From contig NZ_FOGR01000005.1 in NCBI RefSeq assembly GCF_900111275.1, positions 186,001-250,000 of the forward strand: a stretch of DNA of 64,000 nt. The letters are read 5' to 3'. This document shows, in pieces, positions 1 through 10,814 of the stretch (its first letter is position 1; the number at the start of each line of letters is the position of its first letter). The stretch comes from Rhizobium sp. NFR03. GTDB lineage: Bacteria; Pseudomonadota; Alphaproteobacteria; Rhizobiales; Rhizobiaceae. A program made the position numbers and the translations under genes. Below the pieces are notes generated by a model. It ran no database searches. It was not told where the DNA came from and saw only the letters and a list, made by a program, of their open reading frames with translations.

Positions 1-2
1 CG

Positions 3-527
3 GATGCGGGATCCGTCAAGCTGATCAACACGGTCACGCCGACGACGATCGGCGCGCTGCGCGAGCGGCTGGACGAGATCCTGTCCTGCAAGCGGATCGT
101 CTCGACCAGCCTTCACGGCATGGTCTTTGCCGAATCCTACGGCATTCCCTGCCTCTATTTCTCGCCGCGCTCGCGCAGCACCGGGCTGGGTCGTATCGAT
201 CTCTCCGACGAGAGCGGCGTCATCGACCTGCGTTTCGTGGATCTCTATCGCGGTCTCGGCCTTTCCGAACTCGACATCTGGTACCAGCCCCGGCAGGTCA
301 AGACGAACTGGCAGGCTGTGATCGACGCCGTTGATAAGGTCTGGGCGCCAAAGGTCTTCGACGACAGACCCCTGATCGAATCCTTCCCGCTACCGCTTGC
401 CATGATGGGCAAGGGCGCGCGCGGCAGCGCCTTCGATTCGCCGGTGATCGCCGCGCTCCCGACACAACGAAAACGGCTTCCGGGCCAGGCCTTCATCGAG
501 GGGCTCGCGGACCGGTTCTTAAGATGA
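3..527 (+). CDS. Polysaccharide pyruvyl transferase family protein, 3' part only
   Basis: The reading frame is open from the window edge, so the start lies upstream; 174 residues are visible. The stretch STSLHGMVFAESYGIPC matches the conserved block of the polysaccharide pyruvyl transferase superfamily, where the His of S-x-HG lies near the active site. Enzymes of this family add ketal-linked pyruvate to sugars of exopolysaccharides. The last 60 or so residues are less conserved. The gene ends about 160 bases before gltD on the same strand. Without the N-terminal half I cannot say which polysaccharide it serves, nor whether it is an ExoV-type enzyme. Confidence 0.75.
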   Translation, partial: DAGSVKLINTVTPTTIGALRERLDEILSCKRIVSTSLHGMVFAESYGIPCLYFSPRSRSTGLGRIDLSDESGVIDLRFVDLYRGLGLSELDIWYQPRQVKTNWQAVIDAVDKVWAPKVFDDRPLIESFPLPLAMMGKGARGSAFDSPVIAALPTQRKRLPGQAFIEGLADRFLR

Positions 528-689
528 CGATCATGAAACGTCTTATGGTCATGAAATTCGATTGAGTGTTCGCCGTTCTGGCGACAATGTGAAAAAAAGC
601 CTGCCGGACCTCGGCAGTCAGGAACAGAAACGGGTGGACGCGGAGCGGGTGGCATCGGCGCTTCCACGGCGATGATTGAGGGTTACGTC

Positions 690-2144
<1,455 letters not shown>

Positions 2145-2160
2145 TCCCGCGCAGCCTTAT

Positions 2161-2191
2161 GAAAACGGATGTCCGGTAAAGCCGGGCATCC
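2161..2191. terminator. Hairpin between convergent gltD and hxlR
   Basis: A 10-base-pair stem (2167-2176 with 2182-2191, one G-U pair) with a 5-base loop lies in the 47-base gap between two converging genes. On the minus strand it is followed by GTTTTC, a short U-tract that would suit the HxlR gene; on the plus strand no U-tract follows. Confidence 0.5.
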
Positions 2192-2620
2192 TCACGCCTG
2201 TCGCCGGTCGTAAGCCAGCCGCGCCTGATCGATCCGGTCCTGATGCTCGAACGCCCAGTTGCCCAGCGCCTGCACGGGCTCGCGAAGCGACCGGCCGAGA
2301 TCGGTCAGCGCATATTCCACCTTCGGCGGTATCGTTGGGTAGATCGTCCGCGTCACCAACCCATCCCTCTCGAGGTTGCGCAGCGTCAGCGTCAGCATGC
2401 GCTGGGAGATGCTCCCGAGCGCGCGCTTCAGCGCGTTGAACCGCTTCGGCCCCGGTGCCAGCAGCATCACCACCAGCACCGACCATTTGTCGCCGATCCG
2501 GGAGAGGAGGGCGCTGGCCATACGGCAGTCATGGGTTTCGTGCAGCGTCTCCAGCGTCATGTCCCTATTTGCAGGTGTCAAAAATGTGCCTCCTTGCGCC
2601 TGCTTACCAACGTCATTCAT
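2192..2620 (-). CDS. HxlR family winged-helix transcriptional regulator
   Basis: A 142-residue DNA-binding protein. The HxlR core runs from about residue 30 to 125, with the typical [20 protein letters not shown] helix followed by the recognition region [17 protein letters not shown] and the wing [20 protein letters not shown]32 occupies the position of the conserved N-terminal cysteine that YodB, CatR and HypR use to sense quinones, diamide or hypochlorite. The gene is divergent from an azoreductase 120 bases away, so a redox-controlled repressor of that gene is the obvious inference. The frame stays open far upstream, but MNDVGKQ at 2620 gives the normal family length. Confidence 0.9.
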   Translation of the reverse strand: MNDVGKQAQGGTFLTPANRDMTLETLHETHDCRMASALLSRIGDKWSVLVVMLLAPGPKRFNALKRALGSISQRMLTLTLRNLERDGLVTRTIYPTIPPKVEYALTDLGRSLREPVQALGNWAFEHQDRIDQARLAYDRRQA

Positions 2621-2740
2621 AGTGCCTCGGTATGGAAAAGTAACTTCAAAATACGACGGACCCGGTAACGATGCTGCGCTCCGGCTTTTCATACGGACCA
2701 CGTTCGAACGACCTGCACATGGTGCACAAAGGAAAGACAC

Positions 2741-3349
2741 ATGAAGCTTCTCCACCTCGACTCCAGCATTCTTGGCGACCATTCGGTCAGTCGCGCGCTG
2801 TCCAAGGCTGCTGTCGAGCGCCTGACGACAGAGAACCCCGCAATCGAGGTCACGTATCACGACCTCGTCGCCGAGCCGATCGCTCACCTGACCGGCCGCT
2901 ACCTTGCTGGCCAAAGCGACAATGTGCAGCACGATCAGGCACTTCAGGAAGATCTGGCACTGGGCGGAAAGGTGCTGGAAGCGTTTCTTGCGGCCGACAT
3001 CGTCGTCATCGGCGTTGCGCTCTACAATTTTGGAATTTCGAGCCAGCTGAAAAGCTGGGTGGACCGGATCTGCGTGGCCGGCAAGACGTTCCGTTACACC
3101 GAAACCGGTCCGGAGGGTCTGGCGGGCGACAAGCGCGTCATCCTGACGGTCGCGCGTGGTGGCCTCTATGGTCCGGGCATGCCGTCGCAGCCCTTCGAGC
3201 ATGCAGAGACCTATCTGAGGTCCGTTCTCGCTTTCATCGGCATCAGCAATCCCGACGTCATCGTGGCAGAGGGCCTCGCGCTTGGCGCGGAGCCGCGCGA
3301 AGCTGCAGCCAAAGCGGCACTTGAGACGATTGCAACGCTGAAGGCCTGA
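2741..3349 (+). CDS. azoR: FMN-dependent NADH-azoreductase
   Basis: A 202-residue flavodoxin-fold NAD(P)H:quinone/azo reductase, cytoplasmic and dimeric in known members. It begins [18 protein letters not shown], the FMN phosphate-binding loop of AzoR, and continues with [21 protein letters not shown], the conserved flavin-contact region (PMYNF in E. coli AzoR). ARGGLYG further on is also typical. AzoR proteins mainly detoxify quinones by two-electron reduction. GGAAAG lies about 9 bases before the ATG. The start faces the HxlR regulator. It converges with the SGNH protein gene 28 bases downstream. Confidence 0.93.
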   Translation: MKLLHLDSSILGDHSVSRALSKAAVERLTTENPAIEVTYHDLVAEPIAHLTGRYLAGQSDNVQHDQALQEDLALGGKVLEAFLAADIVVIGVALYNFGISSQLKSWVDRICVAGKTFRYTETGPEGLAGDKRVILTVARGGLYGPGMPSQPFEHAETYLRSVLAFIGISNPDVIVAEGLALGAEPREAAAKAALETIATLKA

Positions 3350-3377
3350 GGAAAAAGCAGCGACGTCCGCTCGGGAG

Positions 3378-4805
3378 CTATCTGAGCGGGACCGCCTGCC
3401 ACGGCGGTGCGGCACCCAGACGCGGGCCGGTTCCTGTCTTTGACGGGAGTGCGGGCGCCGCTGGGAATGGGGCCGCATCGCCGGGCGATGGGCTTGCGCC
3501 TGGCGCAGCAATGGGCGTCGTTTCAGGTGTCTCAGGCGCCAGTGCCGTCTTCACCAGCCGGAAGTCGTCGATCCGGCCAAACGGGGCAGGTGGCGCCTCG
3601 CCCTTCTCGATCAACAGGTCCCGCGCGCTCCTGCCCGTGCTTGCCGGCAGGCTGTCGCCATCCAGAAGCGCTGATGCGCCGTCGAGTTCGGGATCAACAA
3701 GGCTGATCGGCTGGGTCTTGACGATGGTCTCGCTGGTCGGGGCCGTCACCACGAGGTCCTTCATCCCGCTTGGGTCGGGAATATCGCCGCCGGGCGCCGC
3801 GGTCTCGCCCAGAAGCCGGCGAATATCCTTTTCCACGTAGAAGGCCAGCTTGCGCTTGCCGGCCGGCGTCAGGTTGATGCCGTCCGCGCCGCGCAGACGC
3901 ACCTGCTGGCCGTTTATGTCAGAGCCCGTCGTCACGAACTTGCCCTGCTCATCGACGAAGGCATCCCAGATATCGATGAATTGCCCGCCGACCTTCTCGG
4001 CTTCTGTGCGGAATATGCCGTTGAACGTCACCATGTCCGCCGTCATGGCGGGAGACTGGAAGGAGGGCATGCCCACCCAGAGAAGCGGCACGTTGCGGCT
4101 ACGGGCCAGCGCTGCAAAAGCAGCGACGCGCCGCGTATATTCCGCCATCCAGGCATCTGTGCGGTATTTTTCCCGCACTGCCCCGATTTTCATCTGCTGG
4201 CGGTCGTTGGCGCCGAAGCTGACGACGATCAAAGCGGGCTTCACGTCATCGGCATAGACGGAGAGCATGTTGGGCCAGTCGAAATAGTCATCGCGCACCA
4301 TGCCCGACGAGCCTTCGCTCCGGTTCTCGACCACGATGTTGGGACTGTCGGCGAAGGCGGTTTGCAGCCCGTCGCTGAGGCTGCCGGCTATGAAGTCGCC
4401 AACGACAAGCACGGTCTTGGCATCCGGCAGCTTTGCGACGATCTCTGGCTCTGGCGTTTCGACCGGGGTAGGGCGCGGTTTGGCCCGCTGCGGCTTCGGT
4501 TGACGTCGCACCGGCGGCGGGGCCTCGCGGTAGACGTTCCTGCCGTCGCCATAATCCTCATAGACGCGCTGCTGCTGGCGCGGTCGTCCAAAGAACATAT
4601 CAAGGATCGTGCGTCGCTCCTGCGCCTCGGCGCGCCCGACAGGCGGGAGGAAGGCGACGGCCGGCATGGCAATGAGGATGACAAGGAGAAAGGCTACAAG
4701 CCGGCGCAGACGGGTATGCCGCAACGGTTGCGACAAGCCTCTGCACTGACCAGCATGTGTTATCAGGGCCTTGGGCATCCCGGCTCGTGGCATCGACATC
4801 TGCAT
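3378..4805 (-). CDS. Secreted or membrane-anchored SGNH/GDSL-like protein (DUF459 type)
   Basis: 475 residues. Residues 31-62 hold a basic stretch then a hydrophobic helix ([20 protein letters not shown]), a signal peptide or anchor. A Pro/Arg-rich linker (95-120) follows, then an SGNH hydrolase core: block I GDFIAGS (136-142), block [12 protein letters not shown] (about 196-204), and block [11 protein letters not shown] (about 307-316). In block V the usual catalytic His is replaced by Asn. The C-terminal 130 residues are Pro/Ala-rich and look disordered. The lytic transglycosylase gene lies 107 bases upstream on the same strand, which suggests a cell-wall role. Start at 4805 is one of several clustered Met codons. 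Confidence 0.82.
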   Translation of the reverse strand: MQMSMPRAGMPKALITHAGQCRGLSQPLRHTRLRRLVAFLLVILIAMPAVAFLPPVGRAEAQERRTILDMFFGRPRQQQRVYEDYGDGRNVYREAPPPVRRQPKPQRAKPRPTPVETPEPEIVAKLPDAKTVLVVGDFIAGSLSDGLQTAFADSPNIVVENRSEGSSGMVRDDYFDWPNMLSVYADDVKPALIVVSFGANDRQQMKIGAVREKYRTDAWMAEYTRRVAAFAALARSRNVPLLWVGMPSFQSPAMTADMVTFNGIFRTEAEKVGGQFIDIWDAFVDEQGKFVTTGSDINGQQVRLRGADGINLTPAGKRKLAFYVEKDIRRLLGETAAPGGDIPDPSGMKDLVVTAPTSETIVKTQPISLVDPELDGASALLDGDSLPASTGRSARDLLIEKGEAPPAPFGRIDDFRLVKTALAPETPETTPIAAPGASPSPGDAAPFPAAPALPSKTGTGPRLGAAPPWQAVPLR

Positions 4806-4912
4806 TCCGGCCGGGCGTCCTGCCCGGTCCTCTTCATTTCGGTCGGCTCTCAACGATAACCAGCCGGCCCCGGACACCGGATCCGAAGCGGCCGGTCGTC
4901 CGCCTTTGCCGA

Positions 4913-6133
4913 TCAGTCCCGCAGGGCGCGAAGAAGGTTCTGCGTCGGCTGGCCGTCCGGGGTCATGCCGTTGCGGTTCTGAAAGGCTTGGATCGCGGCC
5001 TTGGAGCCGGAGCCGAAGTTGCCGTCCACCTCTCCGTCGTAATAGCCGAGTTCCTTCAGGCGTGACTGCAGTTCGAACTTCTGTTTGACGTCCAGCGTGC
5101 CATCCGGCCGGCTCCACGCCTGCTGCATGCCGCCATAGCCGGCAATTTCGTCGGCAAGAAGACCGACGCCGAGAGCGTAGGAGTCGGAGGCATTGTACCG
5201 CTTGATGACAGAGAAGTTCTTGGTCATCAGGAAGCCCGGGCTGCCGCTGCCGCCCGGCATCTTCAGCGTTGCGCGGATGCTGCCGTCGCGGAAGCCCTTG
5301 CCGTTCGGGCGCGTGAAGCCGAGCGCCGCCCACTGCTTGAGCGTCTTCGTCTGCCCCTGAAGATTGGACCCGCCGGCGGGCACAGCCGTCTCGTAGCCCC
5401 AGGTCATGCCGGGCTGCCAGCCGTTCTTCTTGAGAAGGTTGGCGGCGGTCGCCAGCGCATCGGGGATCGAGTTCCAGATGTCGCGATGGCCATTGCCGTC
5501 CGCATCGATCGCATAGAGCAGGTAGCTCGTGGGTATGAACTGCGTATGGCCCATGGCGCCGGCCCAGGAGCCGTTGAGTTCGCGCGGGGTCACATCGCCC
5601 GACTGCAGAATCTTCAGCGCCGCGATCAGCTGGGTTTTCGCAAATTTCGCGCGCTTCGGATCGGCATAGGCGAGGGTTGCCAGCGCCCGCGGCACATAAT
5701 GCAGCCGGTCGTCCTTCTCCAGAACGGCGCCGTAGTTGGACTCCATCGACCAGATGGCGAGCAGGACGTTGCGATCGACGCCGAAATGCTTCTCGATCGC
5801 ATCCAGTGTGCGGCGGTGCTTCACCGTCATCTCCTGGCCGACCTTCTGCGTGTAGGGATTCACGCGGCTGTCGATATATTCCCAGATCTTGTGCTTGAAT
5901 TCCGGCTGGTAGTTGGCTTTCTCGATCACGGTTTCGTCGGGCGTCTTCACGCCGGCAAAAGCCTTGCGATACGTGCTCTCGGAGATACCTGCCTTGGCGG
6001 CTGTGGGATAGAAGCCATTGATCCACGTCTGAAAGCCGGCATCGGCGAACGCAGGTGTCGTGGCAAGAAATGCGACGGCGGCAACAAGGGCGGCGCGAAG
6101 GCGGCGGCGAAGGGGCAGACTGTTGCTGTTCAT
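4913..6133 (-). CDS. Lytic murein transglycosylase, MltB/SLT_2 family, with peptidoglycan-binding domain
   Basis: 406 residues. A clear signal peptide ends at TTPAFA (residue 30). The transglycosylase domain (about 35-330) carries AIWSMESNYGAV with catalytic E131, plus GAMGHTQFIPTSY and DADGNGHRDIW, all standard for MltB-like enzymes that cleave glycan strands to 1,6-anhydroMurNAc ends. Residues 345-406 are a PG_binding_1 domain (LKELGYYDGEVDGNFG). A GTG codon 33 bases upstream is in frame, but the ATG at 6133 has GGAAA upstream and gives a cleaner signal peptide. Probably read together with the SGNH-like gene downstream. Confidence 0.93.
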   Translation of the reverse strand: MNSNSLPLRRRLRAALVAAVAFLATTPAFADAGFQTWINGFYPTAAKAGISESTYRKAFAGVKTPDETVIEKANYQPEFKHKIWEYIDSRVNPYTQKVGQEMTVKHRRTLDAIEKHFGVDRNVLLAIWSMESNYGAVLEKDDRLHYVPRALATLAYADPKRAKFAKTQLIAALKILQSGDVTPRELNGSWAGAMGHTQFIPTSYLLYAIDADGNGHRDIWNSIPDALATAANLLKKNGWQPGMTWGYETAVPAGGSNLQGQTKTLKQWAALGFTRPNGKGFRDGSIRATLKMPGGSGSPGFLMTKNFSVIKRYNASDSYALGVGLLADEIAGYGGMQQAWSRPDGTLDVKQKFELQSRLKELGYYDGEVDGNFGSGSKAAIQAFQNRNGMTPDGQPTQNLLRALRD

Positions 6134-6707
6134 CGGTCTGTCGTTTCCGTAATCTCGATCGCGCACATCTGGGAAGACGGGCGGACCATCACTTTACTAT
6201 TCCAGAACCGTCCCATTTTGCGCTGCCGGTGACGGATCCGACGAGAGCCGGCTCTGGTTTCAGCGCCGGTATGGGGAAGAGTATCGGAATGAGGTCAACA
6301 AGTTCTTTACCATGCCGGAGGACTTGCGTCTTCCTTAGGGAAAAAATAGCTTGCGACACGTAGAAACGTTCACGTTCGTGTGACGGACGTGTCGCATGTT
6401 CACCGGGCATTCACCCGTGTTCATGCATCTAGCCGGTGCATGCGCAGTTCATTTGGGTCGGCATTGAGGGACTGACATCGACGCTATGGAAACGGCGAGG
6501 AAGTCCTATAAATCCGTATCCATGAAAGCCGGACTTGCGGAGAAGCCAAGAAGCAATCCGGCGAAACCGAGTGTGCTACAGACGAGAACATCGGGATCGA
6601 CGTTCATTTTAAGCCGGTTTCCGGTAAGACAACATCACGCACGGTGGATCAGCGATCGATGGTCCATCCCGTCCATTTTAAAGAACGACTGAGAACTGGA
6701 GATATTG
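6134..6707. other. 574-base gene-free region between mltB-like and galU starts
   Basis: Divergent promoter region holding no convincing gene; a 68-codon open frame at 6486-6692 has no family features and no good ribosome site. It contains a 10-base inverted repeat (6352-6361 with 6387-6396), several shorter palindromes to about 6445, and GGAGATATTG just before galU. The galU leader may therefore be more than 200 bases long. Confidence 0.6.
6352..6396. promoter_or_regulatory. Inverted repeat upstream of galU
   Basis: TGCGACACGT at 6352-6361 is exactly repeated in inverse orientation as ACGTGTCGCA at 6387-6396. The 25-base spacer holds a second small dyad (CACG-TT-CGTG). It could be an operator for galU or the transglycosylase gene, or an RNA stem. 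No regulator is assigned. Confidence 0.4.
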
Positions 6708-7589
6708 ATGAGTGAGAAGCGTAAGGTCCGAAAGGCCGTCTTTCCTGTTGCCGGCCTCGGCACGCGTTTTCTGCCCGCCACCAAGGCTGTCCCGAAGGAA
6801 ATGCTGACCGTCGTGGACAAGCCGGTCATCCAGTACGTCGTCGATGAGGCGCTCGAAGCCGGCATCGAGCACCTGATCTTCGTGACAGGCCGCGGCAAGG
6901 GCGTGATCGAGGACTATTTCGATATCCAGACCGAGCTTGAGCAGACGCTGCGCGAGCGCAACAAGAATGCAGAGCTGACGCTTCTCGCCGATATTCTGCC
7001 GAAGGCCGGCATGGCCAGCTTTACCCGCCAGCAGGCGCCGCTTGGCCTCGGCCACGCCGTCTGGTGTGCCCGTGATATCGTCGGTGACGAGCCCTTTGCT
7101 GTTCTTCTGCCCGACATGATCATGCGCGGCGCAAAAGGCTGCCTCAAGGGCATGGTCGAGCTGTACGAGCAGAGCGGCGGCAACGTGCTCGCGGTGGAAG
7201 AATGTGCGCCGGAAGTCGCTCACAAGTACGGCATCGTCGGCGTCGGCGAGACGATCGGCGAAGGCTTCGCCATCAACGCCATGGTCGAGAAGCCGGCCGC
7301 CGGCACAGCCCCGTCCAACTATTTCATCAATGGTCGCTATATCCTGCAGCCGGAGATCTTCAATATCCTGGAAACGCAGGAGCGTGGCGCCGGCAACGAG
7401 ATCCAGCTGACCGATGGCATGCTGAAGCTTTTGAAGAGCCAGGACTTTGCAGGCTACGTTTTCCGCGGCGAAACCTACGACTGTGGCGCCAAGGATGGCT
7501 TCATCCTCGCCAACGTCGCCTTCGCGCTGTCGCGCGACGATATCCGCGGTTCGGTCGAAGGTCCCCTCAAGGCTCTTCTCGCCCGCTGA
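6708..7589 (+). CDS. galU: UTP--glucose-1-phosphate uridylyltransferase
   Basis: 293 residues; makes UDP-glucose from UTP and glucose 1-phosphate, the precursor for surface polysaccharides, cyclic glucans and UDP-galactose. The nucleotide-binding signature [19 protein letters not shown] opens the protein, followed by [13 protein letters not shown]. The motif [12 protein letters not shown] and the C-terminal [15 protein letters not shown] are typical. A TTG precedes the ATG, but GGAGA with proper spacing points to the ATG at 6708. The gene stands alone and ends in a strong bidirectional terminator shared with the barrel-protein gene that converges on it. Confidence 0.97.
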   Translation: MSEKRKVRKAVFPVAGLGTRFLPATKAVPKEMLTVVDKPVIQYVVDEALEAGIEHLIFVTGRGKGVIEDYFDIQTELEQTLRERNKNAELTLLADILPKAGMASFTRQQAPLGLGHAVWCARDIVGDEPFAVLLPDMIMRGAKGCLKGMVELYEQSGGNVLAVEECAPEVAHKYGIVGVGETIGEGFAINAMVEKPAAGTAPSNYFINGRYILQPEIFNILETQERGAGNEIQLTDGMLKLLKSQDFAGYVFRGETYDCGAKDGFILANVAFALSRDDIRGSVEGPLKALLAR

Positions 7590-7605
7590 TCGATTGATCT
7601 TGAAC

Positions 7606-7640
7606 AAAAAGGCCGCGCTGCATCTGCAGCGCGGTTTTTT
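7606..7640. terminator. Bidirectional intrinsic terminator
   Basis: Perfect 10-base-pair stem CCGCGCTGCA (7613-7622) with TGCAGCGCGG (7625-7634), a 2-base spacer, TTTTTT on the plus side and AAAAA at 7606-7610, which is a U-tract on the minus strand. It serves galU and the converging gene at 7676. Confidence 0.9.
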
Positions 7641-7675
7641 CGTTTCGGGGCCAATATTTGCGGCGGTGCCGTTGC

Positions 7676-9229
7676 TCAGCGCCGCAGCGTCAGGCCAACC
7701 CCGATCCGGGCGACCGAAGTGGCTTCGCCCCGATCGGGCGTCGTGCGCTCGTAGCTGACGTCGCCGGTCAGCGCGAGGTAGCGGTTGATGTCGTAGGTCA
7801 GGCCTGCGCCGGTCAGCCAGACTTTGGTATCCGACGAGGCGCTGCCGGAGGGGTAGTTGCGGAACGTCAAACTGTTGGAGAGGCGTGCCACGAGTGCCGA
7901 ACGCAGCTCGTGCGTGACGCGGCTCGAAAGCGTGTAGGCCAGCGCGCCGCTTTCGCCCGATGTGGTGGAGGGCTCCAGCGTCGTCGAGAGGCCGGTCGAA
8001 ACATCCGTGCCGCGCTGCGGCGACCAGTTGATGAGGCCGTCGATGGTCGCGCCGTTCAGGTTCTTCAATCGCGCGTCGTCGAAGCGATAGGTGTTGTAGC
8101 CGAGCGCCAACTCGCCCTTCAGCTTCTCGCCGAGATCGGCCTCCACGCCTGCGCGGCCGGAATAGGTCTTGTAGGACCGGCTGTATCCCTGGCTGTCCGA
8201 GCTCTGCTCATAGATGCCCCGGCCGATGGAGGCTTCGAGGAACGGGATGAGGGCCGGGGACAGTTCGTAGCCGATGCGGGTCGTCAGCGTGCCGACGTCG
8301 CGGTTGCGGTCCTTCTGGGACAGCGTGGTACCGTCGGAGAGATCGACGTCGGAATAGGTGAGGCGGTTGACATCGACCTTCGCCGAGCCGCGCAAAATGC
8401 CGAAATCATGCTCGATTCCGGCACCGAGAGAATACTCGTTCACCCCCGCCTGCGTTTCCGCGCCGTTGATCGCGTTCGGATCCGTCGCATCCTCGCGGTC
8501 GAAGCTGTAGCCGGCGCGCAGCGTGGCGATGGTATCGCGGCTGATGTCGAGGCGAAAGGCGCCGTCGATGTCGGCCCGCGGCTTCGTTTCGCCCGTGCCC
8601 GAGAGATTGCGCTGCCAGTAGCCTTCGCCGGTGATACTCAGCTGGTGGCGGGACCAGTCCGAGGTCAGCGTGCCCTTGAGGCCTGTCTCCGTGTAGGTGC
8701 GCCGCTCGCGGCTGTCGCCGCTCCGTGTCGTTTCAGAGTTCACCGTCTGCCCGATCGAGGGCTTGAGGGTGAAGGTGCCGAGCGGAATGCCGGGGACGTC
8801 ATCATCGTCGGCGAGCGCCGATTTCAGGCCATCGACGCCGGTTTCGCGTAGGTTGGAGCGGATCAGATCCTGGTCGCGCAACAGTCCGCCATCGACCACG
8901 GCGTCTTCGCCGATCGCGCCGGTGGTGATATCAGCGTCGCCGGCTCCCGTCGCGGCACTGCCGGTGGCGGGAACAGCTGCTGCGGCTGCGCCGGCTGCCT
9001 GTGTGCTCAGCGGTCCCGCGGTCGGGTCCTGCGAACCTGCAAGGTCGGTATCGCCTGCGTCGTCTTCGACCGCCTGCGCGCTGGCAGTGCCGGGCAGGAC
9101 AAGCGATGCGAGGCTGACGGAGAGGAGCAAAGCGGCCAGGGCGGTACGAGCGGGGGCGGTACGAGCGGAGGCGGCACGAGCGGGCCGAACGGCACGCGCA
9201 TCTGTGTCCAGGAGGTAAGAAGGCGCCAT
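7676..9229 (-). CDS. Outer-membrane beta-barrel protein (BBP2-like putative porin)
   Basis: About 517 residues. An unusually long N-terminus rich in Ala, Arg and Pro precedes a hydrophobic signal segment (TALAALLLSVSLASLVLPGTASAQ). A low-complexity acidic/Ala region follows, then about 370 residues of alternating aromatic/polar strands (GEGYWQRNLSG, LALGYNTYRFDDARL, YLALTGDVSYERT) ending in RIGVGLTLRR, as in rhizobial outer-membrane beta-barrel proteins of the BBP2_2 type. Its substrate is unknown. The N-terminal region contains three exact 15-base tandem repeats. A TTG codon at 9244 is an alternative start; neither has a strong ribosome site. Confidence 0.75.
   Translation of the reverse strand: MAPSYLLDTDARAVRPARAASARTAPARTALAALLLSVSLASLVLPGTASAQAVEDDAGDTDLAGSQDPTAGPLSTQAAGAAAAAVPATGSAATGAGDADITTGAIGEDAVVDGGLLRDQDLIRSNLRETGVDGLKSALADDDDVPGIPLGTFTLKPSIGQTVNSETTRSGDSRERRTYTETGLKGTLTSDWSRHQLSITGEGYWQRNLSGTGETKPRADIDGAFRLDISRDTIATLRAGYSFDREDATDPNAINGAETQAGVNEYSLGAGIEHDFGILRGSAKVDVNRLTYSDVDLSDGTTLSQKDRNRDVGTLTTRIGYELSPALIPFLEASIGRGIYEQSSDSQGYSRSYKTYSGRAGVEADLGEKLKGELALGYNTYRFDDARLKNLNGATIDGLINWSPQRGTDVSTGLSTTLEPSTTSGESGALAYTLSSRVTHELRSALVARLSNSLTFRNYPSGSASSDTKVWLTGAGLTYDINRYLALTGDVSYERTTPDRGEATSVARIGVGLTLRR
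9141..9185. repeat. Three 15-base in-frame tandem repeats
   Basis: Units at 9141-9155, 9156-9170 and 9171-9185 differ at only two positions. On the minus strand they encode the pentapeptides PARAA, SARTA and PARTA just ahead of the hydrophobic part of the barrel protein's signal sequence. Copy-number change would keep the frame. Confidence 0.8.
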
Positions 9230-9327
9230 GTGCCAGGTCCGCAAGCTCGAAGCAATTGTTTCGCAATCGTAAACGCTTGTGGTTAACCAATCCTTATCCG
9301 CAGGCTTCCTCAGGCAAAGCTTTCAGC

Positions 9328-9795
9328 TCAGGCGACGGGCGCTTCTTCCACGCGAAGCCATTGGCCGTCTGCGGACGTCACGCGTACGCGGGCGCCTGTC
9401 GGGAGGTCGGGACCGCTGACCGGCCAGGTCGTGTCGCCGAGACGAATGCGGCCGCGACCCTCGGCAATCGGTTCCTCGAGAATGGCTGTGCGCCCGATCA
9501 GGCTGCGGCCGCGCTGGTTCAGCATGGGCGCGTCGGAGGCGTGATCGAATCGCGCCAGCAGCCGGCGACCGACGAGCACCGAGGCGATGGAGAGGATCGC
9601 AAACAACGGCAGCTGGACATGCCAGCCGAAGACATCCGCGTTCCAGAAGATCAGCGCGAGCGCGCCGGTCAGGATCGCAGCCATGCCGATCCAGACGAGG
9701 AAGACTCCGGGAACGAGAATTTCGGCTGCGAGCAAGACGAGGCCGAGAACCCACCAGGCCCAGGGGCCGAGTTCCTCGATGACGCGCGCAACCAT
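9328..9795 (-). CDS. NfeD family membrane protein
   Basis: 155 residues: two or three membrane segments (WAWWVLGLVLLAAEILVPGVFLVWIGMAA, split at the proline, and a second near 60-78), then a C-terminal OB-fold NfeD domain from about 90 (GRTAILEEPIAEGRGRIRLGDTTWPV). NfeD proteins partner with SPFH proteins in membrane microdomains and quality control. Its start overlaps the stop of the SPFH gene by one base (TGATG), so the two are translationally coupled, and the pairing supports both calls. Confidence 0.9.
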   Translation of the reverse strand: MVARVIEELGPWAWWVLGLVLLAAEILVPGVFLVWIGMAAILTGALALIFWNADVFGWHVQLPLFAILSIASVLVGRRLLARFDHASDAPMLNQRGRSLIGRTAILEEPIAEGRGRIRLGDTTWPVSGPDLPTGARVRVTSADGQWLRVEEAPVA

Positions 9796-10814
9796 CAGAC
9801 GCCTGTCCGCTGCGGGGCGAAGGGCGAGGGGGTGCTGGGCGTGGTCGGAGGCACGGTTCGCGCCGGGGCGCGCGGGCGTTCCGGCGGTGTCGGTTTGTCG
9901 CCGAAGACCTCCCGGGCAATGGCACCGATGCCGCCGAGCGAGCCGATAAGAGCGGACGCTTCCATCGGCATCAGCACGATCTTCGAGTTGGGCGCCGTGC
10001 CGATCGCGGCGACGGCTTCGGTGTATTTCTGGGCAACGAAGTAATTGATGGCCTGCACGTCGCCGGCAGCGATCGCTTCGGAGACCATGCGCGTCGCCTT
10101 CGCCTCGGCTTCGGCTAACCGTTCGCGCGCTTCCGCGTCACGAAATGCAGCCTCGCGCTGGCCTTCGGCCTGAAGGATCGCCGATTGCTTGGCGCCTTCC
10201 GCCCGCAGGATCTGCGCATTGCGCGAGCCTTCGGCTTCCAGCACCTGGGCGCGCTTCTCGCGCTCGGCCTTCATCTGGCGCGCCATGGCGTCCACCAGAT
10301 CCTTGGGCGGTTGAATATCCTTGATCTCGACGCGGGTGACCTTGATGCCCCACGGACCGACCGCCTCGTCCACCACGCGGAGCAACTGGTCGTTGATCTT
10401 GTCGCGATTGGAGAGAAGCTCGTCGAGATCCATCGATCCCATGACCGAGCGGATATTGGTCATGGTGAGGTTGAGGATCGCGCTCTGAAGGTTGGCGACC
10501 TGATAGGCGGCTTCTGCCGCGTTCAGCACCTGATAGAAGGCCACGGCATCGGCCGAAACGCTGGCATTGTCCTTGGTGATGACCTCCTGGGTCGGCACGT
10601 CCAGTACCTGTTCCATGACGTTCATGCGCGCGCCGACGCGGTCGATGAAGGGAATGATGAGGTTCAGCCCCGGCTCCAGCGTGCGCGTATAGCGGCCGAA
10701 GCGTTCGATCGTGTGGCGATATCCTTGCGGAACGGTCTTGATACCGGCGATGAGGACGAGGATGACCAGGACCGCGAAGGCCACCACCACGATATCGAAT
10801 CCGCCCAAGATCAT
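9795..10814 (-). CDS. SPFH/Band 7 domain protein, paraslipin (QmcA-like)
   Basis: 339 residues. An N-terminal membrane anchor ([17 protein letters not shown]) precedes the SPFH domain with [31 protein letters not shown], listed here in two parts: [15 protein letters not shown] and [11 protein letters not shown] long Ala/Glu/Arg coiled coil (about 190-250) mediates oligomerisation in this family, and the tail is Pro/Thr-rich. Homologues form large membrane-associated cages and associate with FtsH-type proteolysis. GGAGGAG lies only two bases before the ATG at 10814; the TTG at 10808 (giving MGGFDIV) is better spaced and may be the true start. Confidence 0.92.
   Translation of the reverse strand: MILGGFDIVVVAFAVLVILVLIAGIKTVPQGYRHTIERFGRYTRTLEPGLNLIIPFIDRVGARMNVMEQVLDVPTQEVITKDNASVSADAVAFYQVLNAAEAAYQVANLQSAILNLTMTNIRSVMGSMDLDELLSNRDKINDQLLRVVDEAVGPWGIKVTRVEIKDIQPPKDLVDAMARQMKAEREKRAQVLEAEGSRNAQILRAEGAKQSAILQAEGQREAAFRDAEARERLAEAEAKATRMVSEAIAAGDVQAINYFVAQKYTEAVAAIGTAPNSKIVLMPMEASALIGSLGGIGAIAREVFGDKPTPPERPRAPARTVPPTTPSTPSPFAPQRTGV

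Noticed and set aside
2192-3511. A 439-residue minus-strand frame ending in HxlR
   Set aside because: Its first 297 residues are antisense to azoR and have no similarity to known domains.
3378-6026. A single 882-residue minus-strand frame joining the transglycosylase region to the SGNH-like gene
   Set aside because: The upstream half is the transglycosylase gene in another frame; only the part from 4805 has a real protein start and signal sequence.
6486-6692. 68-codon frame before galU
   Set aside because: No family features, no good ribosome site, poor codon bias; more likely part of the galU leader.
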